Notes: a model not told the origin generated them from the sequence alone. A stretch of 64,000 bases of DNA from Bradyrhizobium sp. Arg816 (GCF_029989365.1 NZ_JAPRAQ010000012.1:159244-223243); one strand, 5' to 3'. Shown: positions 13,686 through 23,416, counted from the stretch's first letter. A program made the numbers and translations.

Positions 13686-16385
13686 ATGACGGCGATCGAT
13701 CCCACGCTCCGCGCCACCAAGACGACCTGTCCCTATTGCGGCGTCGGCTGCGGCGTGCTGGCGACGCCCGATGGCAAGGGCGGGGCGGCGATCGCGGGCG
13801 ACCCGGATCATCCCGCCAATTTCGGCCGGCTGTGCTCGAAGGGCTCGGCGCTCGGCGAGACCGTCGGACTGGAGAGCCGGCTGCTCTATCCGATGATCCG
13901 CTGCAAGGGCGTGCTGGAGCGCGTCGCCTGGAGCGATGCACTCGACCACGTCGCCCATCGCATGCAACACATCATCGCGCGCGACGGTGCCGACGCGGTC
14001 GCGTTCTATCTCTCGGGCCAGCTCCTGACCGAGGACTATTACGTCGCCAACAAGCTGATGAAGGGCTTTGTCGGCACGGCCAATGTCGACACCAATTCGC
14101 GGCTTTGTATGTCGTCCTCGGTCGCCGGCCATCGCCGCGCCTTCGGTGCCGACACCGTGCCCGGCTGCTACGAGGATCTCGACCAGGCTGACCTCCTCGT
14201 CTTCGTCGGCTCGAACGCGGCCTGGTGCCATCCCGTGCTGTTCCAGCGCATGCTGAAGAACCGGCAGGAACGTGGCGCGCGCATGATCGTGATCGATCCG
14301 CGCCGTACCGACACGGCCAGTGACGTCGATCTGTTCCTCGGTCTCAAGCCCGGTACCGACACCGCGCTGTTCTCCGGCCTGTTCGTCCATCTCGCCGACA
14401 ATGGCGCGCTCGACCAGGATTACATTGCGCAGAACACGTCGGGCTTCGATGACGCGCTGGCGCGCGCGCGCAACATCGCCGGCAGTGTCACCGCGACCGC
14501 GCTTGCGACAGGCTTGTCCGAACAGGACGTCGCCGCCTTCTTCAAGATGTTCCGCGACACCGAGCGGGTCGTCACGCTCTATTCGCAGGGCGTCAACCAG
14601 TCGGCGCAGGGCACCGACAAGGTCAACGCGATCCTGAACTGCCATCTCGCCACGGGGCGCATCGGCAAGCCGGGCGCCGCGCCGCTCTCGCTCACCGGTC
14701 AGCCCAACGCGATGGGCGGCCGCGAGGTCGGCGGCCTCGCCAACCAGCTCGCCGCGCATATGAACTTCACCCCGCCGGACATCGATCGTGTCAGGCGGTT
14801 CTGGAAGGCGCCGCGCATCGCCACCCATGAAGGACTGAAGGCGGTGCAGCTGTTCGAGGCCATCAACCGCGGCGAGGTCAAGGCGCTGTGGGTGATGGGC
14901 ACCAACCCGGCGGTGTCGCTTCCCGATGCGGATTTCGTACGCGAAGCGCTGAAGAAGCTCGAGCTGTTCGTCGTTTCCGAGAACGTGCTGTCCAATGACA
15001 CGGTCGAGGCTGGCCCGCACGTGTTGCTGCCGGCGCTGGCCTGGGGCGAGAAGTCCGGCACGGTGACCAACTCCGAACGCCGCATCTCGCGCCAGCGCTC
15101 GTTCCTGCCGGCGCCGGGCGAGGCACGGCCGGACTGGTGGATTCTGAGCGAGACCGCAAAGCGTCTCGGCTTCGGCGACAGTTTTAGTTACAAATCCGCC
15201 GCCGACATTTTTCGCGAGCATGCCGCGCTCTCGGCGTTCGAGAACGATGGCAGCCGCGATTTCGACATCAGCGGGCTCACCTCGCTGTCCGATGAGGCGT
15301 TCGATGCGTTGAAGCCGGTTCAGTGGCCGGTGCGCGAGGGGCAGGCGTCGAGCGAGCGCTTCTTCGCGAGCGGCGGCTTCTTCACCAATGACGGCAAAGG
15401 CCGCTTCGTCGCGCCGGAGGTGCCGTCACTGCGCGGCGAGACCGGCCCGTCGCGCCCGCTGCGGCTCAACACCGGGCGCATCCGCGACCAGTGGCACACC
15501 ATGACGCGCACGGGGCTCAGCCAGCGTCTCGGCGCGCATCTGCCGGAACCGTTCGTCGAGATCCACCCTGATGATGCCAGCAAATACGGCATCTTGCATG
15601 ACGGCTACGCCCGCATCACCACCGATTACGGCCAGTGCATCCTGAAAGTCGTCGTCAGCGACCGTCAGCAGCGCGGCACCGTGTTCGCGCCGATCCACTG
15701 GAGCGCGATGAACGCCTCGCACGGCCGCGTCGGGGCGCTCGTGCAGCCCTTCACCGATCCGTTCTCGGGCCAGCCGGAGTCGAAAGCCACGCCGGCGGCG
15801 ATCTCGCCTTATGAATACGTCTTCCGCGGCTTTGCGCTGTCGCGCGATCAGCTCAATCTGCCGCCGAACCTGATGTGGACTCGTGTCACGGTTACGGGCG
15901 GCTTCGGCTATCTCTTCGCCGACAATGCGGATCTGTCGCGCTGGCCGGCCTGGCTCGACGGCGTCGCGGGCGAGGACGTCGCCGACTATCGCGATTTCGG
16001 TGGCGGCGTTTATCGCGCGGCCTCGTTCGCGGGCGACCGCATCGAGACCTGCCTGTTCGTCGGCCCCGCGCATGATGCCGGCGACTGGGAGGTGGTGAAG
16101 AGTCTGTTCGTGGCCGATCACGTCACCGACGAGCAGCGCCGCATGCTGCTGTCAGGCAAATCGACGGAGGGCGCGGCCTCGACCGGCCCCATCGTCTGCG
16201 CCTGCTTCGGCGTCGGCCGCGGCACCATCTGCGACACCATCGCCGGCGGCGCGCGCACGGCGGCCGAGATCGGCGCCAAGCTGAAGGCCGGCACCAATTG
16301 CGGGTCATGTATCCCCGAGCTGAAGCGGCTCATTGCGACGACGGAGGTCGCTCCGGCGAAGCAGGCGAAGGTCGCGGCGGGGTAG
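13686..16385 (+). CDS. nasC: assimilatory nitrate reductase, catalytic subunit
   Basis: An 899-residue molybdopterin-guanine-dinucleotide enzyme that reduces nitrate to nitrite in the cytoplasm. The N-terminal 4Fe-4S site uses Cys15, Cys18, Cys22 and Cys50 (CPYCGVGCGV, RLCSKG). The NSRLCMSSSV segment carries the expected cysteine ligand to molybdenum. The last 65 residues form a BFD-like [2Fe-2S] domain (VCACFGVG ... TNCGSC), as in Klebsiella-type NasA, and probably take electrons from the flavoprotein. ATG 13686 was chosen because the CPYCGVGCG motif must begin close to the N-terminus. No nitrite reductase gene is adjacent, so nitrite must be reduced by an enzyme encoded elsewhere. Confidence 0.95.
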   Translation: MTAIDPTLRATKTTCPYCGVGCGVLATPDGKGGAAIAGDPDHPANFGRLCSKGSALGETVGLESRLLYPMIRCKGVLERVAWSDALDHVAHRMQHIIARDGADAVAFYLSGQLLTEDYYVANKLMKGFVGTANVDTNSRLCMSSSVAGHRRAFGADTVPGCYEDLDQADLLVFVGSNAAWCHPVLFQRMLKNRQERGARMIVIDPRRTDTASDVDLFLGLKPGTDTALFSGLFVHLADNGALDQDYIAQNTSGFDDALARARNIAGSVTATALATGLSEQDVAAFFKMFRDTERVVTLYSQGVNQSAQGTDKVNAILNCHLATGRIGKPGAAPLSLTGQPNAMGGREVGGLANQLAAHMNFTPPDIDRVRRFWKAPRIATHEGLKAVQLFEAINRGEVKALWVMGTNPAVSLPDADFVREALKKLELFVVSENVLSNDTVEAGPHVLLPALAWGEKSGTVTNSERRISRQRSFLPAPGEARPDWWILSETAKRLGFGDSFSYKSAADIFREHAALSAFENDGSRDFDISGLTSLSDEAFDALKPVQWPVREGQASSERFFASGGFFTNDGKGRFVAPEVPSLRGETGPSRPLRLNTGRIRDQWHTMTRTGLSQRLGAHLPEPFVEIHPDDASKYGILHDGYARITTDYGQCILKVVVSDRQQRGTVFAPIHWSAMNASHGRVGALVQPFTDPFSGQPESKATPAAISPYEYVFRGFALSRDQLNLPPNLMWTRVTVTGGFGYLFADNADLSRWPAWLDGVAGEDVADYRDFGGGVYRAASFAGDRIETCLFVGPAHDAGDWEVVKSLFVADHVTDEQRRMLLSGKSTEGAASTGPIVCACFGVGRGTICDTIAGGARTAAEIGAKLKAGTNCGSCIPELKRLIATTEVAPAKQAKVAAG

Positions 16386-16399
16386 GTGCTCCCGCTCTT

Positions 16400-16488
16400 G
16401 TAGCCCGGATGGAGCGAAGCGAAATCCGGGACCTCTCTCCGTGCCGCGTGGCGAGAACCCGGATTACGCTTCGCTCCATCCGGGCTAC
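16400..16488. repeat. palindromic intergenic repeat, family A (GTAGCCCGGATGGAGCG)
   Basis: Long imperfect inverted repeat: GTAGCCCGGATGGAGCGAAG at the left and its complement at the right, with a second inner dyad. It lies 14 bases after the nasC stop. The same family occurs at 29086-29154. Such elements are frequent between genes in Bradyrhizobium and may help end transcription. Confidence 0.85.
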
Positions 16489-16675
16489 GAGCTCTCTTGT
16501 CATTGTGGTTTCATCCATGGGTTGTGTTACATTCTGACGCACCCGCACGGGCTCGCCGCCTGCTCTCTTTTCTTGCAACTTGATAAGATGCGGCTCAACT
16601 TGAGAGCGATTTTCACGAATGAATTTAAGATGGGCCCGAATTGCCGGGCGAGACATCGAGCTATTGGAGATGATG

Positions 16676-17737
16676 ATGCTTCGACAGATTGCGGATGCTC
16701 TCTCGAACCACTCGCGTCGCTGTATTCGGGCGCTTCCGGTCGGCGCGTTGCTCCTGTCGATGCTCACCGCTGCGGGTGTCACAGTCTGCCGGGCCGAGAG
16801 TCCGAGTGGAGAGCCGATTGGAATCCTGTTGGCCGCAGGCGATATCACCGGTTGCCACCAGACCGGAAACAAACATGCGGAGGTGGCGGCGCAGATCCAG
16901 AAAGAGATCGACGCCGCCAACCAGGTTCCGGTTGGCATTCTGGCTCTGGGCGATCTGGCCTATGCGAATTATAGAAACCAGAAGCCGCAGCCGGGGACGT
17001 ATGGGCCTTGCTTCGACAAATTCGCCGCGACATGGGGCGTGCACAAGGATCGCATCTTTCCCGTACCCGGCAACCATGACTATTCCGACGATATTACACC
17101 CAACAAGAAGCTTACGCCGGCAAAGCACTATCGGGACTATTTCGGACAGCGCATCGCCGAATTGAAGAGTGCGACGGGCATTTCATCTGGACCGCAAGAC
17201 AAGAGGCTCAGCTTCGCCACGCGCTTTCCCGACAAGGAGGGGTGGCTGCTTGCCGGGTTGAATTTCTACGGCAGCGACGTCGATTCGAAGACATGGCTTA
17301 AGGAGCAACTCTCGGCATCGACGGCACGATGCGTTTTGGTTTTTACGCATCCTTTCTTCATCAGTTCAGGCGAGCACGGGCAGGGCGAAGCCTACACGCC
17401 GATAGCGAAGCTGATGCCCATCCTCTATGCGCAAGGCGCTACCGTCCTGGTATCCGGTCACGACCATCACTTGGAGCAGTTTCCGAAGGTCGATGGTGCC
17501 GGGAAGCGGGATGAGGCGAAAGGCGTGCGGCCGTTTGTGGTCGGCACCGGCGGTGCGACGCTGTACTCAACATACATCAAGCATCCACTGAGCGAGCGCT
17601 TTGCCAACAAGAGCAGGGGCTTTCTGAAGCTCACCCTTTATCGCGACGGTTACAAATGGTCGTTCGTCGCTGTTGACGGACCGTCGGTCGAGCTGCCTGT
17701 CGGCGAAGAGAGCTGCAATCGCAAGTCACCGGCCTGA
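16676..17737 (+). CDS. exported metallophosphoesterase (purple-acid-phosphatase-like)
   Basis: A calcineurin-like phosphoesterase of about 353 residues. Its metal-binding motifs appear in order: AAGDIT, LALGDLAYAN, VPGNHDYSD, FTHPFF and SGHDHHLEQ. An N-terminal hydrophobic stretch (LPVGALLLSMLTAAGVTVCRA) makes a signal peptide, so it acts in the periplasm on phosphate esters of unknown identity. Three ATGs follow one another (16670, 16673, 16676); the last has the best spacing to TTGGAG, and a longer frame from 16619 is possible. It stands alone between the nitrate locus and a sugar-metabolism group. Confidence 0.8.
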   Translation: MLRQIADALSNHSRRCIRALPVGALLLSMLTAAGVTVCRAESPSGEPIGILLAAGDITGCHQTGNKHAEVAAQIQKEIDAANQVPVGILALGDLAYANYRNQKPQPGTYGPCFDKFAATWGVHKDRIFPVPGNHDYSDDITPNKKLTPAKHYRDYFGQRIAELKSATGISSGPQDKRLSFATRFPDKEGWLLAGLNFYGSDVDSKTWLKEQLSASTARCVLVFTHPFFISSGEHGQGEAYTPIAKLMPILYAQGATVLVSGHDHHLEQFPKVDGAGKRDEAKGVRPFVVGTGGATLYSTYIKHPLSERFANKSRGFLKLTLYRDGYKWSFVAVDGPSVELPVGEESCNRKSPA

Positions 17738-17934
17738 TCCCACGGGTTGCTCATTGGAGCGGCTTGGGCGGAGCTGCGCGCATTGCAGTCACGAATTCAT
17801 TTGAAGTACATCTGCAAAAGTGCGTGGGGCGGTCGCGCAGCCTTGACGTCGGTGCCAATCGACGGCCGCCGCGTTGTGCCTTATGCTGACGCCCACTCCG
17901 TCCATCTCACGCAAAGTCAACAATCACAACAATC

Positions 17935-18834
17935 ATGATGTACCTGGAAACGCCGCCGCGCTTGATCGAAACCAAGATCTTCTCCGCCATGCCCGACCAA
18001 TTCCGCCGCAAGGGCGTGCGGACCGATTGGGCCGAGGCCAACCGGCCGGGTGTGCCGACCGATAGTTTCATCGAAGGGCCGTCGTTCGACAAAGACGGCA
18101 ACCTCTATATCGTCGACATTCCCTTCGGCCGCATCTTCCGCATCGCGCCTGATGGCGCGTGGTCGCTCGTGATCGAGTACGACGGTTGGCCGAACGGATT
18201 GAAGATTGCCACCGACGGCCGCATCCTCGTGGCCGACTATATGCACGGCATCATGGAGCTCGACGCCGGGGCAGGGCGCATCAGGCCCATCCTGACCGCG
18301 CGCAATTCAGAATCGTTCCGTGGCTGCAACGATCTGCATCTCGCCTCCAACGGAGACATCTTGTTCACCGATCAGGGCCAGACCGGCCTGCACGACGCAA
18401 GCGGTCGTGTCTATCGCCTGACGCCGAGCGGCCGGCTCGATTGCCTGCTCGACACCGGCATCAGCCCGAACGGCCTGGTGCTCGACCCCAGCGAAACCGT
18501 GCTGTTCGTCGCCATGACGCGCGACAACGCGGTGTGGCGGTTGCCGTTCATGAAGGACGGCAGCGTGTCGAAGGTCGGCCGCTTCTGCTCGCTGTTCGGC
18601 ACCAGCGGACCTGATGGCATGACCATGGACGCGGCCGGTCGCCTGTTCGTCGGCCACGCCTCGCTCGGCCACGTCTTCGTGTTCGCACCGAACGGGGAGT
18701 TGATCGCGCAGATCAAGTCGTGCGCGGGTCCGAGCTGCACCAATGTCGCCATCGGTGGCGTCAAGAAAGATCGGCTCTATATCACGGAGTCCGGGACCGG
18801 CAGCGTGCTGGTCGCGGATATCAGTGGCCTATAG
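17935..18834 (+). CDS. SMP-30/gluconolactonase-family lactonase
   Basis: A 299-residue six-bladed beta-propeller hydrolase of the SMP-30/LRE family; members open sugar lactones using one divalent metal. Repeating blade motifs are seen (EGPSFDKDGNLYIVDIPFGRIFRI, SPNGLVLDPSETVLFVA, GPDGMTMDAAGRLFVG). It lacks a signal peptide and is probably cytoplasmic. An aldo/keto reductase starts 20 bases downstream, which suggests a two-gene unit acting on a sugar or its lactone. A second, diverged member of the family is at 29263-30231. Confidence 0.85.
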   Translation: MMYLETPPRLIETKIFSAMPDQFRRKGVRTDWAEANRPGVPTDSFIEGPSFDKDGNLYIVDIPFGRIFRIAPDGAWSLVIEYDGWPNGLKIATDGRILVADYMHGIMELDAGAGRIRPILTARNSESFRGCNDLHLASNGDILFTDQGQTGLHDASGRVYRLTPSGRLDCLLDTGISPNGLVLDPSETVLFVAMTRDNAVWRLPFMKDGSVSKVGRFCSLFGTSGPDGMTMDAAGRLFVGHASLGHVFVFAPNGELIAQIKSCAGPSCTNVAIGGVKKDRLYITESGTGSVLVADISGL

Positions 18835-18853
18835 AGCATCTGAAGGAACGAAC

Positions 18854-19693
18854 ATGAACACGAAACCCTTCGGCAAGACCGGCGCCAACGTCTCTGTCAT
18901 CGGGCAGGGCACCTGGTATCTCGACCACGGCGACCGCAAGCGCGCGGTCGCGGCGCTTCAGCGCGGGCTCGATCTCGGCATGACCCACATCGACACCGCC
19001 GAGATGTACGGCGATGCCGAGCTCGTTATCGCGGATGCAATCGCAGGCCGCCGCGATGAAGTGTTCCTGGTTTCAAAGGTGCTGCCGAGCAACGCCTCGC
19101 GCGGCGGCACCATCACGGCCTGTGAGCGCTCTCTGAAGCGGCTGAAGACCGATCGTCTCGACTGCTATCTGCTGCACTGGCGCGGTTCCTATCCGCTCGA
19201 AGACACGGTCGCCGCATTCGAGGAGTTGGTGAAGGCCGGCAAGATCAAATCCTGGGGCGTCTCCAATTTCGACGCCGACGATCTCGACGAGATTCTCGAC
19301 GTCTCCGGCGAAGGCCGCATCGCCTGCAATCAGGTGCTCTATCATCTGAAGGAGCGCGCGATCGAGCATGCGGTGATCCCGTGGTGCGAGAAACATGGCG
19401 TCGCTGTCGTCGCATACTCTCCGTTCGGCCACGACGATTTTCCCGCAAGCAACAGCAAGGGAGGTGCGGTGCTGGCACGCATCGCGGAGGCGCGTCGTGT
19501 GACACCGCGTCAGGTCGCGCTGAGCTTCCTCACCCGTGCGACTACGGTGTTCGCGATCCCGAAGGCCTCGTCCGCGGAACATGCCGGCGAGAATGCGGCG
19601 GCGGGCGATCTCGTGCTGACGAAAGAAGAGATTTCGGCGCTCGATGCGGCGTTTCCGCGCGGTCCGAAGCCGCGCAGCCTGCCCATGCTGTAG
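18854..19693 (+). CDS. aldo/keto reductase
   Basis: A 279-residue NADPH-dependent TIM-barrel reductase. Catalytic landmarks are HIDTAEMYGD (Asp and Tyr of the tetrad), LVSKVLP with the lysine, and the histidine in YLLHWRG. The NADP site is near IPKASSAEH. The start at 18854 follows GAAGGAACGAAC. It is cotranscribed with the upstream lactonase gene, so a pentose, hexose or related aldehyde is a plausible substrate. Exact specificity cannot be read from sequence. Confidence 0.88.
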   Translation: MNTKPFGKTGANVSVIGQGTWYLDHGDRKRAVAALQRGLDLGMTHIDTAEMYGDAELVIADAIAGRRDEVFLVSKVLPSNASRGGTITACERSLKRLKTDRLDCYLLHWRGSYPLEDTVAAFEELVKAGKIKSWGVSNFDADDLDEILDVSGEGRIACNQVLYHLKERAIEHAVIPWCEKHGVAVVAYSPFGHDDFPASNSKGGAVLARIAEARRVTPRQVALSFLTRATTVFAIPKASSAEHAGENAAAGDLVLTKEEISALDAAFPRGPKPRSLPML

Positions 19694-19770
19694 TGCACAA
19701 GCGCCTATTATTAATGGAGTATTGACGCGCGGGGTCGTCAGCGCATATCGGCATCCTGTTTTCGGAAGTT

Positions 19771-20823
19771 GTGAAAGCAGCGCATTTGTCGTTTTTTACG
19801 ATCGTTCCCGAATCGTCGTTTTCCCAGGTTCCAGCCGTGACACCGCCGCCCGCCGTAGCCGCAAGGCTCGACAGTATTCCCATGCCCGTGCCGGAGAAGA
19901 AGCAGGAGGCTCGCCGCGCGCCTGCGCGCGTCGATCATCCCTTCAAGGGCATCGCGCTGGTGCTGCTGTCGACGGTGTTCCTCGGCTGCTCCGACGTCAC
20001 CGCAAAATACCTGTCGACGAGCCTGCCGTCGATCGAGATCACCTGGATCCGCTTCGTCACGTTCGCGCTGATGTTCACGCCGGTGATGCTGCCGGGCTCG
20101 CCGCTGCATGCGATGCGCACCGATCGCCTCGGCCTGCAGCTGATGCGCGGCATCGCGCTGCTCGGCTCCTCGCTGTTCTTCATCACCGGTCTCCGTTTCC
20201 TCCCCATCGCGGAAGCCTCGGCCACCGGCTTCGTCTCGCCGCTGTTCGTCACCGCGCTGTCGATCATCTTCCTGAGCGAGAAGGTCGGCATGCGCCGCTG
20301 GATCGCGACCGCGATCGGTCTCATCGGCGTGATGATCATCCTGCGTCCGGGCTCCAATGCGTTTCACGCCGCCGCGTTCTTCCCGATCATCTCGGCATTC
20401 TGCTGGGCCGCTGCGCTGATCCTGACGCGCATGATGAGCGGGCGCGAAGCCGTCCTCACCACCATGGCCTATTCGGCGCTCACGGGCGTCGCGATCCTCA
20501 GCCTGATGGTGCCGTTCGTCTGGGTGACGCCGAGCTGGACCGCGATCGGGCTCGGCATCGTGATCGGCGTCGCGTCCACCGTGGGCCAGTGGATCATCGT
20601 GCTGGCCTATCGCTACGGCGATGCCTCGGTGCTGGCACCGTTCTCCTACACGCAGTTGCTGTGGGTCAGCATTCTGGGCTTCTTCCTGTTCGGCGAACTG
20701 CCTGACGTCTGGACCGTCACTGGTGCTGCCTTCATCGTCGCCAGCGGTCTCTACATCGCCCATCGCGAGCGCATCCGCCGCGCCCAGCTGCTGGTGTTGG
20801 AAGAGCGTTCCCCGAACCCCTGA
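19771..20823 (+). CDS. EamA/DMT-superfamily transporter
   Basis: A membrane protein of up to 350 residues with ten predicted spans arranged as two EamA repeats of five helices each. It is typical of RhaT/YdcZ-like drug/metabolite transporters, which usually export metabolites. A proline-rich cytoplasmic N-terminus of about 55 residues precedes the first helix (GIALVLLSTVFLGCSDVTAKYL). The start is uncertain: GTG 19771 gives the longest product, while GTG 19836 and ATG 19882 are also possible, and none has a clear ribosome site. The substrate is unknown. Confidence 0.82.
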   Translation: MKAAHLSFFTIVPESSFSQVPAVTPPPAVAARLDSIPMPVPEKKQEARRAPARVDHPFKGIALVLLSTVFLGCSDVTAKYLSTSLPSIEITWIRFVTFALMFTPVMLPGSPLHAMRTDRLGLQLMRGIALLGSSLFFITGLRFLPIAEASATGFVSPLFVTALSIIFLSEKVGMRRWIATAIGLIGVMIILRPGSNAFHAAAFFPIISAFCWAAALILTRMMSGREAVLTTMAYSALTGVAILSLMVPFVWVTPSWTAIGLGIVIGVASTVGQWIIVLAYRYGDASVLAPFSYTQLLWVSILGFFLFGELPDVWTVTGAAFIVASGLYIAHRERIRRAQLLVLEERSPNP

Positions 20824-20883
20824 CGCAAGTTCGCGCGTCGCGCTTCGTGCTATCAACGGCGCCAACAACACGGGAGGAGCCGG

Positions 20884-21963
20884 ATGCGCGCTGCGATTTT
20901 CAGGAACGGTGAGATTGTCGTCGACCGAATGGCCGAACCGAAGCCGGGCCCCGGCCAGGTGCTGGTCAGGACGCTCGCCTGCGGCATCTGTGGCTCCGAC
21001 CTGCACGCGCGCCAGCACGCGCCCCGCATGGTGGAGATGGCAAGGAAGACCGGGCGCACACCGATGGACCTGTCGCGCGACGTCGTGTTCGGCCACGAGT
21101 TCTGCTGCGAGATCGTCGATTGCGGCCCCGGCACCGAACGCAAGCTCAAGCCGGGGACGCATGTCTGCTCGCTGCCCGCGCTGGTGACGGCGGAGGGCAT
21201 CAAGGGGATCGGCTATTCCAACGATCTTGTCGGCGGCTATGCGGAGCAGATGATTTTGAGCGAGCCGCTGTTGCTCGAAGTGCGGAACGGTCTCGCGCCG
21301 GAACATGCGGCGCTGACCGAGCCGCTCGCCGTCGGCGTCCATGCCGTGGCGAAAGCCAATATCCGGGGCGGCGAGGTGCCGCTCGTGATCGGTTGCGGCC
21401 CGGTCGGCCTCGCGGTGATCGCCGCGCTGAGGATCAAGGGCCTGCATCCGATCGTCGCGGCCGACTATTCGCCGGCGCGGCGTGCGCTGGCCGCAAAGCT
21501 GGGGGCCGATATCGTCGTCGATCCCAAGGTGACGCAGCCCTACGCGACTTGGGCCGAGCACGCGCAGATGTCGGAGGCCGAGAAGGCGGTTCGGCCGCCG
21601 TTGCAGGCCATGCTGCCGGCACTGAAGCCCGCAATCATCTTCGAATGCGTCGGCGTGCCCGGCCTGTTGCAGCAGGTGTTCGAGGGCGCCCCGCGTGATG
21701 CGCGCATCGTGGTGGTCGGTGTCTGCATGGAGACCGACAAGAGCGAACCCATGCTCGGCATCATGAAGGAGCTCAACGTCCAATATGTGCTCGGCTACAC
21801 GCCCGAGGAGTTCGCGGCATCACTGCGCCTGATCGCGGAAGGGCAGGTGGATGCGGCCGCGATGGTCACCGCCGAGGTCGGCCTTGACGGCGTCGCAAAG
21901 GCGTTCGCTGATCTCGCCAATCCTGAGGCGCACACCAAGATCATCGTGCAGCCGTGGAAATAG
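20884..21963 (+). CDS. zinc-type alcohol dehydrogenase (MDR superfamily)
   Basis: A 359-residue medium-chain dehydrogenase. Catalytic zinc ligands are present in CGICGSDLHA (Cys) and GHEFCCEIVD (His-Glu). The nucleotide-binding loop is VIGCGPVGLAVIA. The four-cysteine structural zinc lobe of classical alcohol dehydrogenases is missing; the region instead reads CSLPALVTAEG. This places the enzyme in a diverged branch that often acts on polyols or quinone-like substrates. GGGAGGAGCCGG precedes ATG 20884. Its 3' end overlaps the convergent TAXI gene by 23 bases. Confidence 0.85.
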   Translation: MRAAIFRNGEIVVDRMAEPKPGPGQVLVRTLACGICGSDLHARQHAPRMVEMARKTGRTPMDLSRDVVFGHEFCCEIVDCGPGTERKLKPGTHVCSLPALVTAEGIKGIGYSNDLVGGYAEQMILSEPLLLEVRNGLAPEHAALTEPLAVGVHAVAKANIRGGEVPLVIGCGPVGLAVIAALRIKGLHPIVAADYSPARRALAAKLGADIVVDPKVTQPYATWAEHAQMSEAEKAVRPPLQAMLPALKPAIIFECVGVPGLLQQVFEGAPRDARIVVVGVCMETDKSEPMLGIMKELNVQYVLGYTPEEFAASLRLIAEGQVDAAAMVTAEVGLDGVAKAFADLANPEAHTKIIVQPWK

Positions 21964-23365
21964 GGAACGGCTGAAGCACGCCGCCATCGGGTTTCGCGGC
22001 GACGTCGGCATCGCTCATCTGGGCGATCACGGCACGGCGATCGACGATCGCCTGGTGGAATTGCGCCAGCACGAGACCGAAGGCGGTGAGGTCGCCGTCT
22101 TCGATGGCGCCGTCCTCGTGACAGGCCAGCGTCTCGCGCAGGATGTCGTCGGCTGCGCTCTGCATTGCCGCGAGATCGTCGAGCGACGTCGCCTCGCGCG
22201 CGCTGGAGATCGCGTTGAGCAGGCGGTCGCGATGCAGCGCGTTCTCGCTGCGCTCCTCGCGCCGCAGATAATGCCGCAGCCATGCGGCGACCGAGCCGAG
22301 GCCGGAGAGCAGCAGCACCACGCCCCAGATGTAGTCGCTGTATTTGTCCATGAAGGTGCGTTCGTTGCCGTCGATAAAGGCGGCGGCTCCCGGATGCGCC
22401 GGCAGCGCGGCGTCCTTGTCGGTGTCAGGCTTCTGAATGTGACTGGCGCCGGGCAAGTCCTTCACGAGCGACTGACGGACCGTAAACAGCTCGCGGGTGA
22501 AGGTAGCGACCGTGTCCTCGGACAATGAAGCGGGCGCGACGATCAGATGATTGACGGCGATGGTGTCGATCTTGTCGTCCGGCCGCTGCGGCGTCGTGGA
22601 AAATGCGCTCGCGGGAATTTCCTCGGATTCGTAGAGCGGATGCCGCTCGGCGATGGCGTCGGAGACGTCGACGGACAGGAACTTGGGCTCGCCACGCAGG
22701 CGCGCGGTGGTGGCGATCGTGGTTGCGATCGCCTTGTCGTCGAGTGCGCCCACCATCATGAAGGCGTCGAGCGTCGAGTCCTGGGTCATCTCGGAGATGC
22801 GGTCGATACTGAACTGTGCGATCGTGACCTTCTGCGGGTTGACGCCTGACTCGGCGAGGATGACACGGAGCAGATTGAGATTGGCATCGCCAAGGCCGAC
22901 GACACCGATGCGGCGCCCCGTGAGGGAGGCGATCTCCATGATCTTCCTGGCGGCGCCCTTGCGCGCCGCTGGCGCCCACAACACCACGAAATTTCGCCGC
23001 AGGATCGCCACCGAATTGGTGTCGGCCGGCATGGCGAGGTCGCCGCGAGCCACCGCAAGGTCGGCCTTGCCGGCGCCGAGCAGATTGAGGCTTTGTAGCG
23101 TGCCGTCGGTCCCGATCGGTACGAGCCGCACCGCGCCACCCCTGGCGTCGAACGCCTTCGCCACCGCCGCAATCAGCGCCTGGTCGTCACTGCCGGCCGG
23201 CCCGACCGCGATGCGCAGCGTCGCCGGCTGCCAGACGCAATAGGCGAGGGCCAGAGCGACCGTGAGCACCGAGAGCACGCTTGCGAGCGCGAGCCACGGG
23301 CCAAAGCGATTGCGGCGGCGAGACGACGTGTCTCTCCTCACGCTCAGATCGCTCGGCACGGGCAT
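21941..23365 (-). CDS. membrane-anchored TAXI-family solute-binding protein
   Basis: A 474-residue protein with an N-terminal membrane helix (about residues 25-45), a periplasmic TAXI/NMT1-type binding domain (TLRIAVGPAGSDDQALIAAVAKAF) and a second helix (IWGVVLLLSGLGSVAAWL). A cytoplasmic tail of about 110 residues rich in charged helices follows. TAXI proteins normally deliver substrate to fused TRAP membrane subunits, but none is encoded next to it and this protein is fixed in the membrane at both ends. A sensing or signalling role is therefore as likely as transport. TGAGGAAAGCGAG precedes ATG 23365. Confidence 0.75.
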   Translation of the reverse strand: MPVPSDLSVRRDTSSRRRNRFGPWLALASVLSVLTVALALAYCVWQPATLRIAVGPAGSDDQALIAAVAKAFDARGGAVRLVPIGTDGTLQSLNLLGAGKADLAVARGDLAMPADTNSVAILRRNFVVLWAPAARKGAARKIMEIASLTGRRIGVVGLGDANLNLLRVILAESGVNPQKVTIAQFSIDRISEMTQDSTLDAFMMVGALDDKAIATTIATTARLRGEPKFLSVDVSDAIAERHPLYESEEIPASAFSTTPQRPDDKIDTIAVNHLIVAPASLSEDTVATFTRELFTVRQSLVKDLPGASHIQKPDTDKDAALPAHPGAAAFIDGNERTFMDKYSDYIWGVVLLLSGLGSVAAWLRHYLRREERSENALHRDRLLNAISSAREATSLDDLAAMQSAADDILRETLACHEDGAIEDGDLTAFGLVLAQFHQAIVDRRAVIAQMSDADVAAKPDGGVLQPFPISTAAR

Positions 23366-23416
23366 CTCGCTTTCCTCATCGGCAAGCTCGCCCGACGGCA
23401 GGCGCGGCGGGTGCCG

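Noticed and set aside
13500..15221. 573-codon - strand frame inside nasC
   Set aside because: The + strand carries the full set of Fe-S, molybdenum and BFD motifs of nitrate reductase; the opposite frame has no recognisable domain.
19738..21783. 681-codon - strand frame across the EamA and alcohol dehydrogenase genes
   Set aside because: Spans two well-supported + strand genes and their gap; His/Arg/Asp-rich shadow composition typical of GC-rich antisense frames.
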